Numbered from the stretch's first letter, positions 51,244-59,667 are shown. The stretch is 64,000 bases of DNA from Nocardiopsis metallicus (GCF_014201115.1 NZ_JACHDO010000001.1:5394001-5458000); one strand, 5' to 3'. The notes: a model not told the origin generated them from the letters alone. Program-made: numbers and translations.

Positions 51244-52455
51244 ATGTCGGCAACAACAGTGGGCTCCGGCGGGCTCCCGCCCAGGGCGCCGCGCAAACTG
51301 GCACCTGATCTGGCACGCGGTGTCATGCTGTTGCTCATCGCGATGGCCTACGCGGGCGTGTACGCCGGGGTCGGGTTCGGCACGGACGTCTCGGGGGAGG
51401 CGTTCCACGACCGGGCGGCGTCGCTGTTCACCACACTCTTCCTGGACAACCGAGCCTTCCCGATGTTCGCCATCCTCTTCGGCTACGGCATGGCCTGGAT
51501 GGTCTCCCGGCAGCGGGCGCGGGGCACTTCGGAGCAGGAGGTCCGTCGGCTGCTGCGGCGCCGTGGCGGCTTCCTGCTGCTGTTCGGCTTCGTGCACGCG
51601 TTCTTCGTGTTTCCCGGCGAGATCCTCGCTTCATACGGTCTGGCGGCGCTGGTCACCGGCTGGCTGCTGCTGCGCTCGAACCGTGCGATCGTGCGCGCCG
51701 CCGTGGTGTTCGCGGTGTTCTACGCGATCACGGTGCCGCTCTCGATGGTCGGCATGGCCATGAGCGGTACGACGGAGGGCGCGGAGGACAACTGGGCCCT
51801 CCCCGGTTACCTCACCGCGGAGGACTGGATCGGACGCCTGGTAGGCCTGCCCATCAGTCCGCTGTTCATCGCCTTCGCCTACCCGCTGCTGTTCCTGGTC
51901 GTCATCGGGTACCGGGCGGGCCGCGCCGGCCTGCTGGACGACCCGGCGGCGCACCGGGGGTTCCTCACCGGGGTCGCGGTCGTCGGCATCTCGGTCTCCG
52001 TGCTGAGCGCGCTGCCGATCGCGCTGGCCGTGCAGGGCGTCCTGTCCCCCGGAGCGCTCACCGAAGGGCTGTACATGGCCCTCCAGGTTCTCAGCGGGGT
52101 CCTCGGCGGTGCCGGGTACGCGGCGCTGTTCGCCCTGTGGGGTACCCGCCTGGAGCAGACACGGGGCCCGCTGACCCGGGCGGTCGCGGCCATGGGCCAG
52201 CGCTCCCTGACCTTCTACATCCTCAACTCGGTACTGGTCGCGGTGGTGCTCCACCCGGATCTCGTCGGGCTGGGCACCGTGACGGGCGGTGCCGGTGCGC
52301 TGCTGGTGGCGGCGCTGGCCTGGTCGGTGAGCCTGGCGCTGGCCGCCTGGCTGGCGGTCCGCGACCGCCCGGGCCCGCTCGACCAGCTGATGCGCCGCTG
52401 CGTGTACGGCGGCCGCAAGGCACGCCGAGCAGCGCAGGAGCCGAGAAAGCCGTAG
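51244..52455 (+). CDS. DUF418-family membrane protein
   Basis: 403 residues with about ten helices, the usual DUF418 architecture: APDLARGVMLLLIAMAYAG (first helix, the LARGxxxL-like start), FPMFAILFGYGMAWM, RRRGGFLLLFGFVHAFFVFPGEILASYGL, and the conserved C-terminal MGQRSLTFYILNSVLVAVVL, where the TxYxxNS-like motif defines the family. The function of DUF418 proteins is not established; acyltransferase-like membrane folds have been suggested. ATG 51244 with GGGACGAG upstream. Transcribed away from dhaK. Confidence 0.85.
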   Translation: MSATTVGSGGLPPRAPRKLAPDLARGVMLLLIAMAYAGVYAGVGFGTDVSGEAFHDRAASLFTTLFLDNRAFPMFAILFGYGMAWMVSRQRARGTSEQEVRRLLRRRGGFLLLFGFVHAFFVFPGEILASYGLAALVTGWLLLRSNRAIVRAAVVFAVFYAITVPLSMVGMAMSGTTEGAEDNWALPGYLTAEDWIGRLVGLPISPLFIAFAYPLLFLVVIGYRAGRAGLLDDPAAHRGFLTGVAVVGISVSVLSALPIALAVQGVLSPGALTEGLYMALQVLSGVLGGAGYAALFALWGTRLEQTRGPLTRAVAAMGQRSLTFYILNSVLVAVVLHPDLVGLGTVTGGAGALLVAALAWSVSLALAAWLAVRDRPGPLDQLMRRCVYGGRKARRAAQEPRKP

Positions 52456-52499
52456 CCGAGGGTTGGAGCAAGCAGAATCGGACGGGGGTGGGGGCCTTG

Positions 52500-52522
52500 C
52501 CGGGTCCTCCCCTTTGACCCGG
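52500..52522. terminator. hairpin between convergent DUF418 and envelope operons
   Basis: CCGGGTC and GACCCGG around a 9-base loop, in the 120-bp convergent gap. Confidence 0.55.
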
Positions 52523-52575
52523 GGCCCGCGCCACCCCCGTCGCTCAGCCTGGACCCGACCGCGTATGCGGCGGGT

Positions 52576-53184
52576 TCAGGCGAGTTCGCGGCCGGACGGC
52601 TGTCCGGCGACCGAGATGCGCAGCACCGTCGGGAGCCGGTCCAGGTCCAGGGAGAGACGCAGTCTGGCAAGCGCCTCGTTGCGACACCGTTGCCACACGG
52701 CGACGGGGTCGGCGTCCTCGGCGAGGACCAGGTCCAGCAGCAGGCAGGGTTCGCGCGGGGACTCGGTCAGTTGGGCCCGGCCCCGGCGCACCCCCGGGTA
52801 GGCGCTGATCTCACTGGCCAGGGCCTTACAAGCAGCACGGGCGACCACGTCGGTGCGGCCCCCGTCCCCCTCGGCCAGGTGGAGCGAGGACACCCGTGCC
52901 GAGCGCCCCTGCACGAGCAGCCAGCGCAACGCCGCCACGACCGCCAGCACCGCCAGTGCCGCGACCGCGTACGGAATCCAGGGGGCGGCCAGCAGCGGAG
53001 CGGCCTGCCCGGCGACCGACCCGAGGGTCTCGTCCGCGCTCCCCGCGGCGAAGCGGGGGAAGGGCCCGTACACCAGCAGGGGCACGACCGCCCCCGCCGC
53101 CAGCAACAGCACTCCCATGAGGGCCAGCCCCTGCCGGTTGCCCCGGGCGGTGCGGCGGGCGCGGCGGTGCGGGTAGCGCTTCAC
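52576..53184 (-). CDS. membrane protein of the Asp23/AmaP operon (DUF6286-like)
   Basis: 202 residues. Basic N-terminus (YPHRRARRTARGNRQ), helix LALMGVLLLAAGAVVPLLVYG, a short extracytoplasmic loop, helix IPYAVAALAVLAVVAALRWLL, then a cytoplasmic domain of about 110 residues (VSSLHLAEGDGGRTDVVARA, VRRGRAQLTESPREPCLLL) resembling the AmaP/Asp23 alpha-beta fold. GTG 53184 has GGGAGG seven bases upstream and overlaps the previous stop by 4 bp. Last gene of an operon that probably anchors Asp23 at the membrane during envelope stress. The precise family number is from memory. Confidence 0.75.
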   Translation of the reverse strand: MKRYPHRRARRTARGNRQGLALMGVLLLAAGAVVPLLVYGPFPRFAAGSADETLGSVAGQAAPLLAAPWIPYAVAALAVLAVVAALRWLLVQGRSARVSSLHLAEGDGGRTDVVARAACKALASEISAYPGVRRGRAQLTESPREPCLLLDLVLAEDADPVAVWQRCRNEALARLRLSLDLDRLPTVLRISVAGQPSGRELA

Positions 53185-53837
53185 CGGAGACCTCCCTTCA
53201 CCGGCCGGACCTTGGCGCGCACGCGCACCGGGCGGGCCGGGCCGAGCTCGAGGACGCGTTCCCGAACCCCGCTCTCCACCCGTGTCCGCAGTCCGGGGGC
53301 GGTGTGCTCCGGGGTGCGGACCATGACCCGGACGGTGCGGCTGCGGATACGGGCGCGGGCCCCGGCGACGCCGTCCACCTCCTGGGCCGCGCTCTCCGCG
53401 ATCCGGCACAGCCCCCGCCGGGACAGGCCCACGACCAGGTCACGGTCGTCGGTGCGCAGCACCATGTGGCTGCTCTGGCCCGGAACGAGCGCGGTGAGCA
53501 GCAAGTACAGGCCGATGACGGCGGTCGTGGCGGAGGCGATGATCATCTCCGGCCCCGCCCATCGGGCGCCGATGGCCGGTTCGGAGACCCGTTCCAGCGG
53601 TACGAACCGCAGCGGAGCCCCGACCAGCACGGCGATCAGTTCGGCCGCGGCCAGCCCCGCGACCAGCACGGTCACGGTGCTGACCACGACGGCCGCGGTG
53701 GACCTGCGCGGCCGGAAGGTGCGGACCGCCACACGGTGGGCGGAGCGCGCGTCGGCTTCGGACGGCGCCGGTCCCGGGGGCATGCCGGACCCGGTCGGGT
53801 CGGATGCCCCCGGGTTGGAGATCGTCGCGCTCACCAC
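53181..53837 (-). CDS. AmaP-like alkaline-shock membrane anchor protein
   Basis: 218 residues. Long cytoplasmic N-terminus, two helices (VVVSTVTVLVAGLAAAELIAVL and IIASATTAVIGLYLLLTALV) separated by a short loop, then an Asp23-like cytoplasmic domain (MVLRTDDRDLVVGLSRRGL, VRVMVRTPEHTAPGLRTRVE). Two-helix AmaP proteins hold Asp23 to the membrane in Gram-positive bacteria. Start is GTG 53837 or the adjacent GTG 53834; the latter makes a 4-bp GTGA overlap with the small upstream gene. Confidence 0.78.
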   Translation of the reverse strand: MVSATISNPGASDPTGSGMPPGPAPSEADARSAHRVAVRTFRPRRSTAAVVVSTVTVLVAGLAAAELIAVLVGAPLRFVPLERVSEPAIGARWAGPEMIIASATTAVIGLYLLLTALVPGQSSHMVLRTDDRDLVVGLSRRGLCRIAESAAQEVDGVAGARARIRSRTVRVMVRTPEHTAPGLRTRVESGVRERVLELGPARPVRVRAKVRPVKGGLR

Positions 53838-54022
53838 CGCGCACCCCCGCCCTCGTGCTCACGGGTGAAGAGGGTGGACAGGTCCGTCTCCCCGGCGTAG
53901 GCGCGCCCGGCAAGGAACCCGGCGATGCCGAGGACCAGGACGAGGAGGAAGGCCCCGAACCCGCCGAAGTAGGCCACCAGGCCGAGGACGGACCCGTAGG
54001 TCAGACCGACGATCGACCACAT
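53831..54022 (-). CDS. 63-residue two-helix membrane protein of the Asp23 operon
   Basis: WSIVGLTYGSVLGLVAYFGGF followed by FLLVLVLGIAGFLAGR forms a helical hairpin, with a short charged tail (TREHEGGG). Its place between asp23 and the AmaP-like gene fits the small DUF2273-type proteins found in these operons, which are about this size. Rich in Gly, so close helix packing is likely. AAGGAGC precedes the ATG at 54022. Confidence 0.75.
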   Translation of the reverse strand: MWSIVGLTYGSVLGLVAYFGGFGAFLLVLVLGIAGFLAGRAYAGETDLSTLFTREHEGGGARW

Positions 54023-54058
54023 CGTTCTTGCTCCTTACTGGTGTGGGGGAGGGATGCT

Positions 54059-54607
54059 CTAGCGGACCCGGGGCTCGGCCGGGGTGTCCTGGGAGTCGTC
54101 GTCGGGCAGGTGGATGTCGTCGACGGTCACGTTGACCTCGGTGACCTCCAGCCCGGTCATGCGCTCCACCCCGGTGGTGACGTTGCGGCGCACGACCCCG
54201 GCGAGGTCGGGGATGGAGATGCCGTACTCCACGACCAGGTTGATGTCGATGGCGGTCTGGGTCTGGCCGACCTCGACGGAGACGCCGCGGGCGGCGGTGT
54301 TGGTGGAGGTGGAGCCGGGGATGCGCTCCCGGACGGCGTCGAAGGCACGGGCCGCTCCCCCGCCCATCTGGTGAACGCCGCGGACCTCGCGGGCGGCCAT
54401 CCCGGCGATCTTGGCGACGACGTGGTCGGCGATGTCGGTGCGCCCGTTGTCCGTGGCGCGGTCGGTGCGGTCGGGGGTCCGGTCGGTGCGGGCGATGTCG
54501 GTGCGGCTTCCGGCGCCGGCGCCGTTGGACTGGCTGTTGTCCAGGGCGGCAGGGGCGGGGGCCTCGTGGATGTCGGTGCGGGCGGTCCCGGGGTTCTTGG
54601 CTGCCAT
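54059..54607 (-). CDS. Asp23/Gls24-family envelope stress response protein
   Basis: 182 residues. The Asp23 domain (about 60-165) shows IADHVVAKIAGMAAREVRGVHQM, VSVEVGQTQTAIDINLVVEYGISIPDLAGVVR and a VTEVNVTVDDIHL end, as in Asp23 proteins that accumulate in membrane stress. Its N-terminal 60 residues are low-complexity with seven RTD-type units (RTDIARTDRTPDRTDRATDNGRTD spans them in part), perhaps a flexible or nucleic-acid-like linker. ATG 54607 has AGGAG seven bases upstream; its leader carries a hairpin. First gene of the envelope operon, facing the sigma factor gene. Confidence 0.9.
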   Translation of the reverse strand: MAAKNPGTARTDIHEAPAPAALDNSQSNGAGAGSRTDIARTDRTPDRTDRATDNGRTDIADHVVAKIAGMAAREVRGVHQMGGGAARAFDAVRERIPGSTSTNTAARGVSVEVGQTQTAIDINLVVEYGISIPDLAGVVRRNVTTGVERMTGLEVTEVNVTVDDIHLPDDDSQDTPAEPRVR

Positions 54608-54641
54608 GGGGTGCTCCTGATGGTCGGTTCGGATCGGTGCC

Positions 54642-54665
54642 GACGGCCCTTCTGTGCGGGCCGTC
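54642..54665 (-). promoter_or_regulatory. leader hairpin of the Asp23 operon
   Basis: GACGGCCC and GGGCCGTC, 8 perfect pairs around an 8-base loop, 35 bp before the Asp23 start codon. Confidence 0.55.
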
Positions 54666-54727
54666 GTATGGAGGACACGGGAGAGGGGGGTTGGCTCACG
54701 CGGAAACCAGTGTGACCTGGAACACAT

Positions 54728-54756
54728 TTGATGATCGCGAAAATGCTACGTAATGT
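54728..54756 (+). promoter_or_regulatory. promoter of the sigma/anti-sigma operon
   Basis: TTGATG (54728-54733) and TAATGT (54751-54756) with 17 bp between; the transcript would begin about 50 bp before the sigma start. It looks like a housekeeping promoter. Confidence 0.5.
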
Positions 54757-54782
54757 AGTTAACTTCTGGCGACAAGTAGTTA
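54755..54782. repeat. direct repeat GTAGTTA, 21-bp period
   Basis: Copies at 54755-54761 and 54776-54782. On the minus strand they read TAACTAC, and GGTAAC-N15-GTTAAC spans them, a possible ECF-type promoter for the Asp23 operon. Low confidence as a promoter, fair as a repeat. Confidence 0.45.
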
Positions 54783-54812
54783 CCCCGGCTCCGGGAAAGC
54801 TGGATCCCGCAG

Positions 54813-55370
54813 ATGCACACGGATACGGACACCGCAGCACTACCGGAGAGCGTGCTCGTGGAATGGGCGCAGGACGGCGACGACCGCGCCTTCGAGGCCC
54901 TCGTGCGCCGCCATCAGGACGTCGTCTACCGCATCGCCCTCCGTACCCTCGGCAACGCCGCCGAGGCCAGGGACACCGCGCAGGAGGCCCTCATCACGGC
55001 CTGGCGCAAGCTCCCCGGCCTCCGGGACCCGCACACGTTCCCGGCCTGGCTGCACCGCATCGTCGGCCGCCTCGCGCTGAACGCCCTGCGCGCCCGCCGC
55101 CCCGAGGAACCCGCCGAGGAGGACGCAGAGTTCAGGGAGAGGGGCGCGGGCCCCGCCGACCGGGCCCTGGCCACCGACCTGAACGAGGCCCTGCGCGAGG
55201 CCCTGTCCGGGTTGCCACCCCCACAGCGGATCTGCTGGGTACTTCGGGAAATGGAAGGATTGGGCTATGAGGAGATAGCGGAGATCGTCGACACGACCCC
55301 GACCGCCGTACGCGGACGCATCCACCGCGCGCGTACCCATCTCGTGGAGGCGCTCGAACCATGGCGGTAG
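54813..55370 (+). CDS. ECF-type RNA polymerase sigma factor
   Basis: 185 residues. Region 2: ALVRRHQDVVYRIALRTLGN, AEARDTAQEALITAWRKLPGL. Region 4: LREALSGLPPPQRICWVLREMEGLGYEEIAEIVDTTPTAVRGRIHRARTHL in part, the usual ECF HTH. No region 3. ATG 54813; the ribosome binding site is weak. The following gene overlaps by 10 bp and carries a zinc-type anti-sigma motif. It may drive the divergent Asp23 operon under envelope stress. Confidence 0.92.
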   Translation: MHTDTDTAALPESVLVEWAQDGDDRAFEALVRRHQDVVYRIALRTLGNAAEARDTAQEALITAWRKLPGLRDPHTFPAWLHRIVGRLALNALRARRPEEPAEEDAEFRERGAGPADRALATDLNEALREALSGLPPPQRICWVLREMEGLGYEEIAEIVDTTPTAVRGRIHRARTHLVEALEPWR

Positions 55371-55951
55371 ACCCGTCCGACGACCACGAACAGCTGCCCT
55401 GCGGCACCTCCGCCGACGCACTCCTGGACCACCTCCGGGAGGGCACCGCCACGGCGCACGAGCGGACCTGCCCGCACTGCCTGGCCGCCGCGGAGGAGTT
55501 CCGACCGCTGCTGTCCGCTCTGGGATCGGCCCTGAGCGAGAACCGCGAGGTCACCGCCCCGTCCGGGCTCCTGGACGACGTGATGCGCACGGTACGCGCC
55601 GAAGGGCGCTCCGGGGAGACCCTCCGCCTGCCCGCCCCCGGTCCTCGGTCCGGTTCCGACCCGGACTCCGGCGGCGCGCCCGGGAACACCCGGATCCGCC
55701 ACTCCGCCGTCTCGGCGATGCTGCGCGCCTGCGTGGACCCGGCGGAAGGGCTGATCGTCGGCCGCTGCCGGATCAGTCACACCCCGGACGGGCTGGCCGT
55801 CACCGCCACCGCCCGGGTGCTGGCCGGTACCGTCATCCCCGACGCCACCGCGGCGGCCAGACGCGCCATGGCCGCCTTCGTGGCGGACCGGCTGGGCCTG
55901 CGGGTCGCGCGGATCGACATCGACGTCACCGACGTCATCGATCTGGCCTGA
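55361..55951 (+). CDS. zinc-finger anti-sigma factor fused to an Asp23-like domain
   Basis: 196 residues. N-terminal half has the ZAS motif HERTCPHC (His-x3-Cys-x2-Cys) with an upstream Cys (LPCGTSADALLDHL), followed by helices AAAEEFRPLLSALGSAL, as in redox or zinc anti-sigma proteins. A linker rich in Pro, Gly and Ser (about 95-115) leads to a C-terminal domain (VDPAEGLIVGRCRISHTPDG, VTATARVLAGTVIPDATAAAR, ARIDIDVTDVIDL) that matches the Asp23 beta-alpha pattern. No membrane helix. It could bind the sigma factor and sense Asp23-type envelope status. ATG 55361 overlaps the sigma gene by 10 bp. Confidence 0.75.
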   Translation: MAVDPSDDHEQLPCGTSADALLDHLREGTATAHERTCPHCLAAAEEFRPLLSALGSALSENREVTAPSGLLDDVMRTVRAEGRSGETLRLPAPGPRSGSDPDSGGAPGNTRIRHSAVSAMLRACVDPAEGLIVGRCRISHTPDGLAVTATARVLAGTVIPDATAAARRAMAAFVADRLGLRVARIDIDVTDVIDLA

Positions 55952-56328
55952 AACGCGCCCGCGGCCGAGCTGATCCCGCCCACGTGAGGCGGGGAGATCC
56001 GGCTGACCGGCCACGGATTCGAGGAGGGGCGGACCTACCGGGCCACGCCCTCCGACGGGGCGGGCGACACGCGGCCAGCGGGCGAGTTCGCGGGGGTGGC
56101 GGTGAGCCCGTGGTGAGCTCCTCCTGAAGGTCCCCGGAAGGCCTCCGGAGGGCTGCCCTCGCAGGCGATCGCCAGGTCCGGACCCTGGCACCTACGGCTG
56201 CCCCGGCCCTCTCATTCACCCTGGGTGACAAGGCCTGAGCGAAGTGGTGAGCGGCATCACTCTCCGTCGTTACCGCGTGGACACAGAACGACGAACGGGC
56301 GCAACCTCGGCTTGGCACCTTCGAGGGC
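55952..56328. other. 377-bp region without a supported gene
   Basis: A frame of about 40 codons (near 55996-56118) ends in VAVSPW but shows no family likeness. The stretch from about 56200 should hold the promoter of the ACT-domain gene; none is clear. Confidence 0.4.
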
Positions 56329-57213
56329 ATGGACGCTTTCAGTGGCAGCCGTGGAACCGACGACCACCAAGGATTCTTCGGGCGCGAGGTACTGGAGATG
56401 GGGACCCTGCTGTTCGCCGCCGGAGCGGCGCACCTGCTGGTGGTCTCCCTGGGACACAGCGACAGCGGGGTCCGGACCCTGATCGTGCTGGGGGTCCTGC
56501 TCCTCGCGTTCTCCGCCCTGCACCGCTGGCGCAGGCACCGCCGAACCCGCCGTCAATCACCCGCCTATCCCGCGGCGGCGGCCGCCCTCGCGCGGCCCCG
56601 CCCCGGCTCCCCCGTGGAGGACCGGCTCTGGAGCGTGCGCGTCACCGTAGCCGACGTCCCCGGCGGGCTGGCCGCCCTCACCGGCCGGTTCGCGGCGCTC
56701 GGGGTCGACATCCGCCTCATGCAGGTCCACCCGGACGGCACCGACGCCGTCGACGAGTTCTTCGTGAGTGTTCCCCCGACCGTCGACGAAGCCGACCTGC
56801 GCCGGGCGGTGCGGGACGCCGGAGGCCGCCGCGCCGTGGTGCGCACCGCCGATGTCCACGAGCTCAGCGACACCACGAGCCGCACCCTCACCATGGTGGA
56901 CGCGCTGGTCACCGGCTCGACCACCCTCGAACGCTGCCTGCTCGCCCTCGCCGCCGCCCACGACGTCCGCCGCGCACCGACGCCCGTGGGCTCCGAGGAT
57001 CACGCGGTCTCCGACGGGTCACGCGCGCCCCAGCCCCGGGAGGAACTCCTCGGTACCACCATGCTCCTGCCCGCGCCCGGCGGCGGCACCCTGACCGTCC
57101 ACCGCGCGGGGCTGCCGTTCACCCCCGTGGAGTTCGCCCGCTGCCGTGCCCTGGCCCAGGTGGCCTGTTCCCTGGAGTCCCGTTCCCTGGAGGGGAGACC
57201 GGACCACCGCTGA
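56329..57213 (+). CDS. membrane-linked ACT-domain protein
   Basis: 294 residues. Two hydrophobic segments near the start (LEMGTLLFAAGAAHLLVVSLG and TLIVLGVLLLAFSAL), then a basic RRHRRTRRQ stretch and an ACT domain: LWSVRVTVADVPGGLAALTGRFAALGVDIRLMQVHP, EFFVSVPP. A helical region, then a second beta-rich piece (MLLPAPGGGTLTVHRAGLPFTPVEF) complete it. ACT domains bind small ligands such as amino acids; no enzyme domain is fused, so it may be a sensor. GAGGGC precedes the ATG. Confidence 0.75.
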   Translation: MDAFSGSRGTDDHQGFFGREVLEMGTLLFAAGAAHLLVVSLGHSDSGVRTLIVLGVLLLAFSALHRWRRHRRTRRQSPAYPAAAAALARPRPGSPVEDRLWSVRVTVADVPGGLAALTGRFAALGVDIRLMQVHPDGTDAVDEFFVSVPPTVDEADLRRAVRDAGGRRAVVRTADVHELSDTTSRTLTMVDALVTGSTTLERCLLALAAAHDVRRAPTPVGSEDHAVSDGSRAPQPREELLGTTMLLPAPGGGTLTVHRAGLPFTPVEFARCRALAQVACSLESRSLEGRPDHR

Positions 57214-57307
57214 CCGGTGGGCTCCGCCCGTGGCCGGGTAGGGATCCGTCGTCGCCCCGTGTGGCGCCCGTCGTGAACCGGGGCGGTGCGCGGGGCGTCG
57301 GAGCACC

Positions 57308-57329
57308 GCGGGTCCCGGACGGGACCCGC
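57308..57329 (+). terminator. hairpin between ACT and TPR-like genes
   Basis: GCGGGTCCC-ggac-GGGACCCGC, perfect 9-bp stem, 22 bp before the next start codon; terminator or leader structure. Confidence 0.55.
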
Positions 57330-57351
57330 CCCCGGAGCGAAAGGCACCACC

Positions 57352-58617
57352 ATGACATCGGACCTGCCCGGCGCCTGGAAGACGCTGGAGGCGGGCGACG
57401 CCCCGGCCGCGGTGCGGTCCCTGCGCGCGAGCGCGGACGACCTTCCGGTGCGGGACCTGGCCGAGTTCAGCGCCGCGGTCGCGCGCGACCAGGGCCTGGA
57501 CGATCTCGCGACCGTGTCCGAAGCCCTGCGGGAGCAGCCCGACAGCGCCCAGGCCTGCTACGACTTCGGGTTCGAGTGCCTGGAGGCCGGGGCCCCGCAC
57601 CTGGCGGTCCCGGCGCTGCGGGCCGCCCGTGCGCTGGCACCCGCGGCGGCCCCGGCCCTGTGGGAGCTGGTCTCGGCCCTGGAGGACGAGGAACGGCACG
57701 CCGACGCGGTGCGGGAGCTGCGCGCCTGGCGGGGCGACCTCCCGGACTGGCCCGGCGGCTACCTGCTCGCCTACAACGCCCTGTGCTCCGGGGACGTGGG
57801 CACCGCACGGGAGGTCCTGGACCACTTGTCGACCCCCGGGGACGACAGCTGGGACCTGGCCCACGACCGGATCACCCGGATGGTGGACCGCGCCGGGACC
57901 GCCCGTACGGCGGGCGCCCTGGACGGCCAGGACCTGCGCGGCTGGCAGTTCACGCTGACCGGGTCGATCCTCGGGCACCTCTCCCCGTTCGGCTTCGACG
58001 AGGGCATGAACGGCCGGTTCGCCCACCTCGGCGACCAGTACGCCCTGTGCCGGAACGGTCTGCTGAACCTGGCCGCGGTTCTGGAGGCCGCCGGGACGCG
58101 GCCGGACGCGGTCATGCCGCTGCCGGACCGCTCCAGCCGGATCCTCGGCCTGGCCGCCGCACGGCTGCTGGACCTTCCGGTGGTCCCGGTGGACCCTGAG
58201 CGTTCGGACGCCCTGGTGGTCGCCTACGACCTGAACGACAGCGAACCCGAACTCCTGCGCGCGCTGGTGCCCCGCGCGCCCGGCCAGATCCTGTTCGAGC
58301 GCGCCTCCTGCTGGACCTCCCCGCCCGGGGTCAGCGCCGACGTGGTCGACGTGCTGCACCAGCACGTCGTCGAGCCGTGGGGCGAGACCCTCCGCATGCC
58401 GCCGGGTCCGGACAGCGAGGTCGAGCGGATCCCAGCGGACGACTCCCCGGAGGGGGAACTGGCCGAGCGGATCCTGGCAGCCGAACCCGAGGAGGGGGAA
58501 GAGGACCGGGGCGCGGCGCTGGTGCCCTTCGCCGAGGCGGTCGCGGACCACTGGGCCCGGGGCCCGCGCCTGCCGGTGGCGACATCCGGCCCGGTGCGCA
58601 GCTCCCGCTTCGAGTAG
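57352..58617 (+). CDS. TPR-like repeat protein, unknown function
   Basis: 421 residues, soluble. The N-terminal 210 residues are helical repeats of TPR/HEAT character (DSAQACYDFGFECLEAGAPHLA, PALRAARALAPAAAPALWELVSALEDEE, DAVRELRAWRGDLPDWPGG). The C-terminal half has DRSSRILGLAAARLLDLPVVPV and YDLNDSEPELLRALV, an alpha-beta part reminiscent of phosphoribosyltransferase-like or Rossmann domains, without visible catalytic residues. I do not recognise a family. ATG 57352 has AAGG eight bases upstream, with a perfect hairpin just before it. Confidence 0.7.
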   Translation: MTSDLPGAWKTLEAGDAPAAVRSLRASADDLPVRDLAEFSAAVARDQGLDDLATVSEALREQPDSAQACYDFGFECLEAGAPHLAVPALRAARALAPAAAPALWELVSALEDEERHADAVRELRAWRGDLPDWPGGYLLAYNALCSGDVGTAREVLDHLSTPGDDSWDLAHDRITRMVDRAGTARTAGALDGQDLRGWQFTLTGSILGHLSPFGFDEGMNGRFAHLGDQYALCRNGLLNLAAVLEAAGTRPDAVMPLPDRSSRILGLAAARLLDLPVVPVDPERSDALVVAYDLNDSEPELLRALVPRAPGQILFERASCWTSPPGVSADVVDVLHQHVVEPWGETLRMPPGPDSEVERIPADDSPEGELAERILAAEPEEGEEDRGAALVPFAEAVADHWARGPRLPVATSGPVRSSRFE

Positions 58618-58682
58618 TCCGGGCAACTCGGGTAGTGGGCCCGTCGCCGGAGACCGGAGCGTCGCCGAGGAGCCCGAACCCC

Positions 58683-58708
58683 GGAACCGCCGGTGACCCG
58701 GCGGTTCC
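58683..58708 (+). terminator. hairpin terminator after the TPR-like gene
   Basis: GGAACCGCCG and CGGCGGTTCC, 10 perfect pairs with a 6-base loop. Confidence 0.7.
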
Positions 58709-58754
58709 GACGGCGGCGGCCCCGGGTCCGGGACAGCGGCGGACTTGTGGGTAA

Positions 58755-59531
58755 ATGGGACGTATGGTTTCCCCCCGATCACCCTTCGCAAGGAACCCCG
58801 TCCGAACGACCACCCTCACCCTCGGGGCGGCCTGCGCCCTGGCGGTGGGATCGCCGCTGCTGGCCGCACCGGCGCACGCCGTACCCGCTCCCGCCCCGGC
58901 GGCCGCCTCCTCCCCCGCCACGGTGGAGGTGACCTCGGACCTGCGCACCGGCGACACCGGCGCCCAGGTGAGCGCGCTCCAGGAGCGGCTGTCCGCGCTC
59001 GGCTACTGGATCGACGGCGTGGACGGCCATTTCGGCCTGCACACCGAGCACGCCGTACTGGCGCTCCAGAAGGCCGCCGGGATCGACCGGGACGGGATCG
59101 TCGGCCCCGACACCCGGGCCGCGCTCAGCGCGGGCACGGTCCCCTCCGCCACCACGGAGTCCGGTTCGGTGGTGGAGATCGACCTCGAACGCCAGCTGCT
59201 GCTGGTCGTCACCGACGGCGAGGTCAAGAGCGTGATCCACACGTCCACCGGTTCCGGTCAGCCCTACGAGGGCTCCGACGGTTCGGAGCGGATCGCCACC
59301 ACGCCCACGGGCGAGTACGCGGTCTTCCGGGACGTCGACTCCTGGGACCCGGGACCCTACGGGGCGCTGTACCGGCCCAAGTACTTCAACGGCGGTATCG
59401 CCGTGCACGGCTACCCCAGCGTCCCGGCCCAGCCCGCCTCCAAGGGCTGTGCCCGGGTGAGCCTGGCCGCCATGGACTGGCTGTGGGAGCAGGGCCACCT
59501 GGACGTGTACGCCACCGTGGTCGTGCGCTGA
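58755..59531 (+). CDS. secreted L,D-transpeptidase with peptidoglycan-binding domain
   Basis: 258 residues. Sec signal peptide (LTLGAACALAVGSPLLAAPAHA, cleavage after AHA), a PG_binding_1 domain (about 65-125: LRTGDTGAQVSALQERLSALGYW, DGIVGPDTRAAL) and a YkuD catalytic domain whose signature is AVHGYPSVPAQPASKGCARVS, with the His, Ser, nucleophilic Cys and Arg in the right order. It makes 3-3 cross-links or attaches proteins in peptidoglycan. ATG 58755; another Met three codons later is possible. Ends at a hairpin. Confidence 0.93.
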   Translation: MGRMVSPRSPFARNPVRTTTLTLGAACALAVGSPLLAAPAHAVPAPAPAAASSPATVEVTSDLRTGDTGAQVSALQERLSALGYWIDGVDGHFGLHTEHAVLALQKAAGIDRDGIVGPDTRAALSAGTVPSATTESGSVVEIDLERQLLLVVTDGEVKSVIHTSTGSGQPYEGSDGSERIATTPTGEYAVFRDVDSWDPGPYGALYRPKYFNGGIAVHGYPSVPAQPASKGCARVSLAAMDWLWEQGHLDVYATVVVR

Positions 59532-59547
59532 CCCGAACCCCCTTCAT

Positions 59548-59573
59548 GGGCCCGCGCCGTTGTGCGTGGGCCC
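59548..59573 (+). terminator. hairpin terminator after the L,D-transpeptidase gene
   Basis: GGGCCCGCGC pairs with GCGTGGGCCC (one G-U) and is followed by tttg. Confidence 0.65.
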
Positions 59574-59667
59574 TTTGCTGTTGTTCAGGGGCTTTACGGG
59601 GCTTTCGTGTGCGCGGCACCACATCCTGAGCCGTGTTCGCGCGTGCCTGGCGGGTAGGAGGGGGCTC

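Noticed and set aside
55996..56118. Small frame ending VAVSPW after the anti-sigma gene
   Set aside because: About 40 codons without a start site or ribosome binding site and no recognisable family; left as unassigned sequence.
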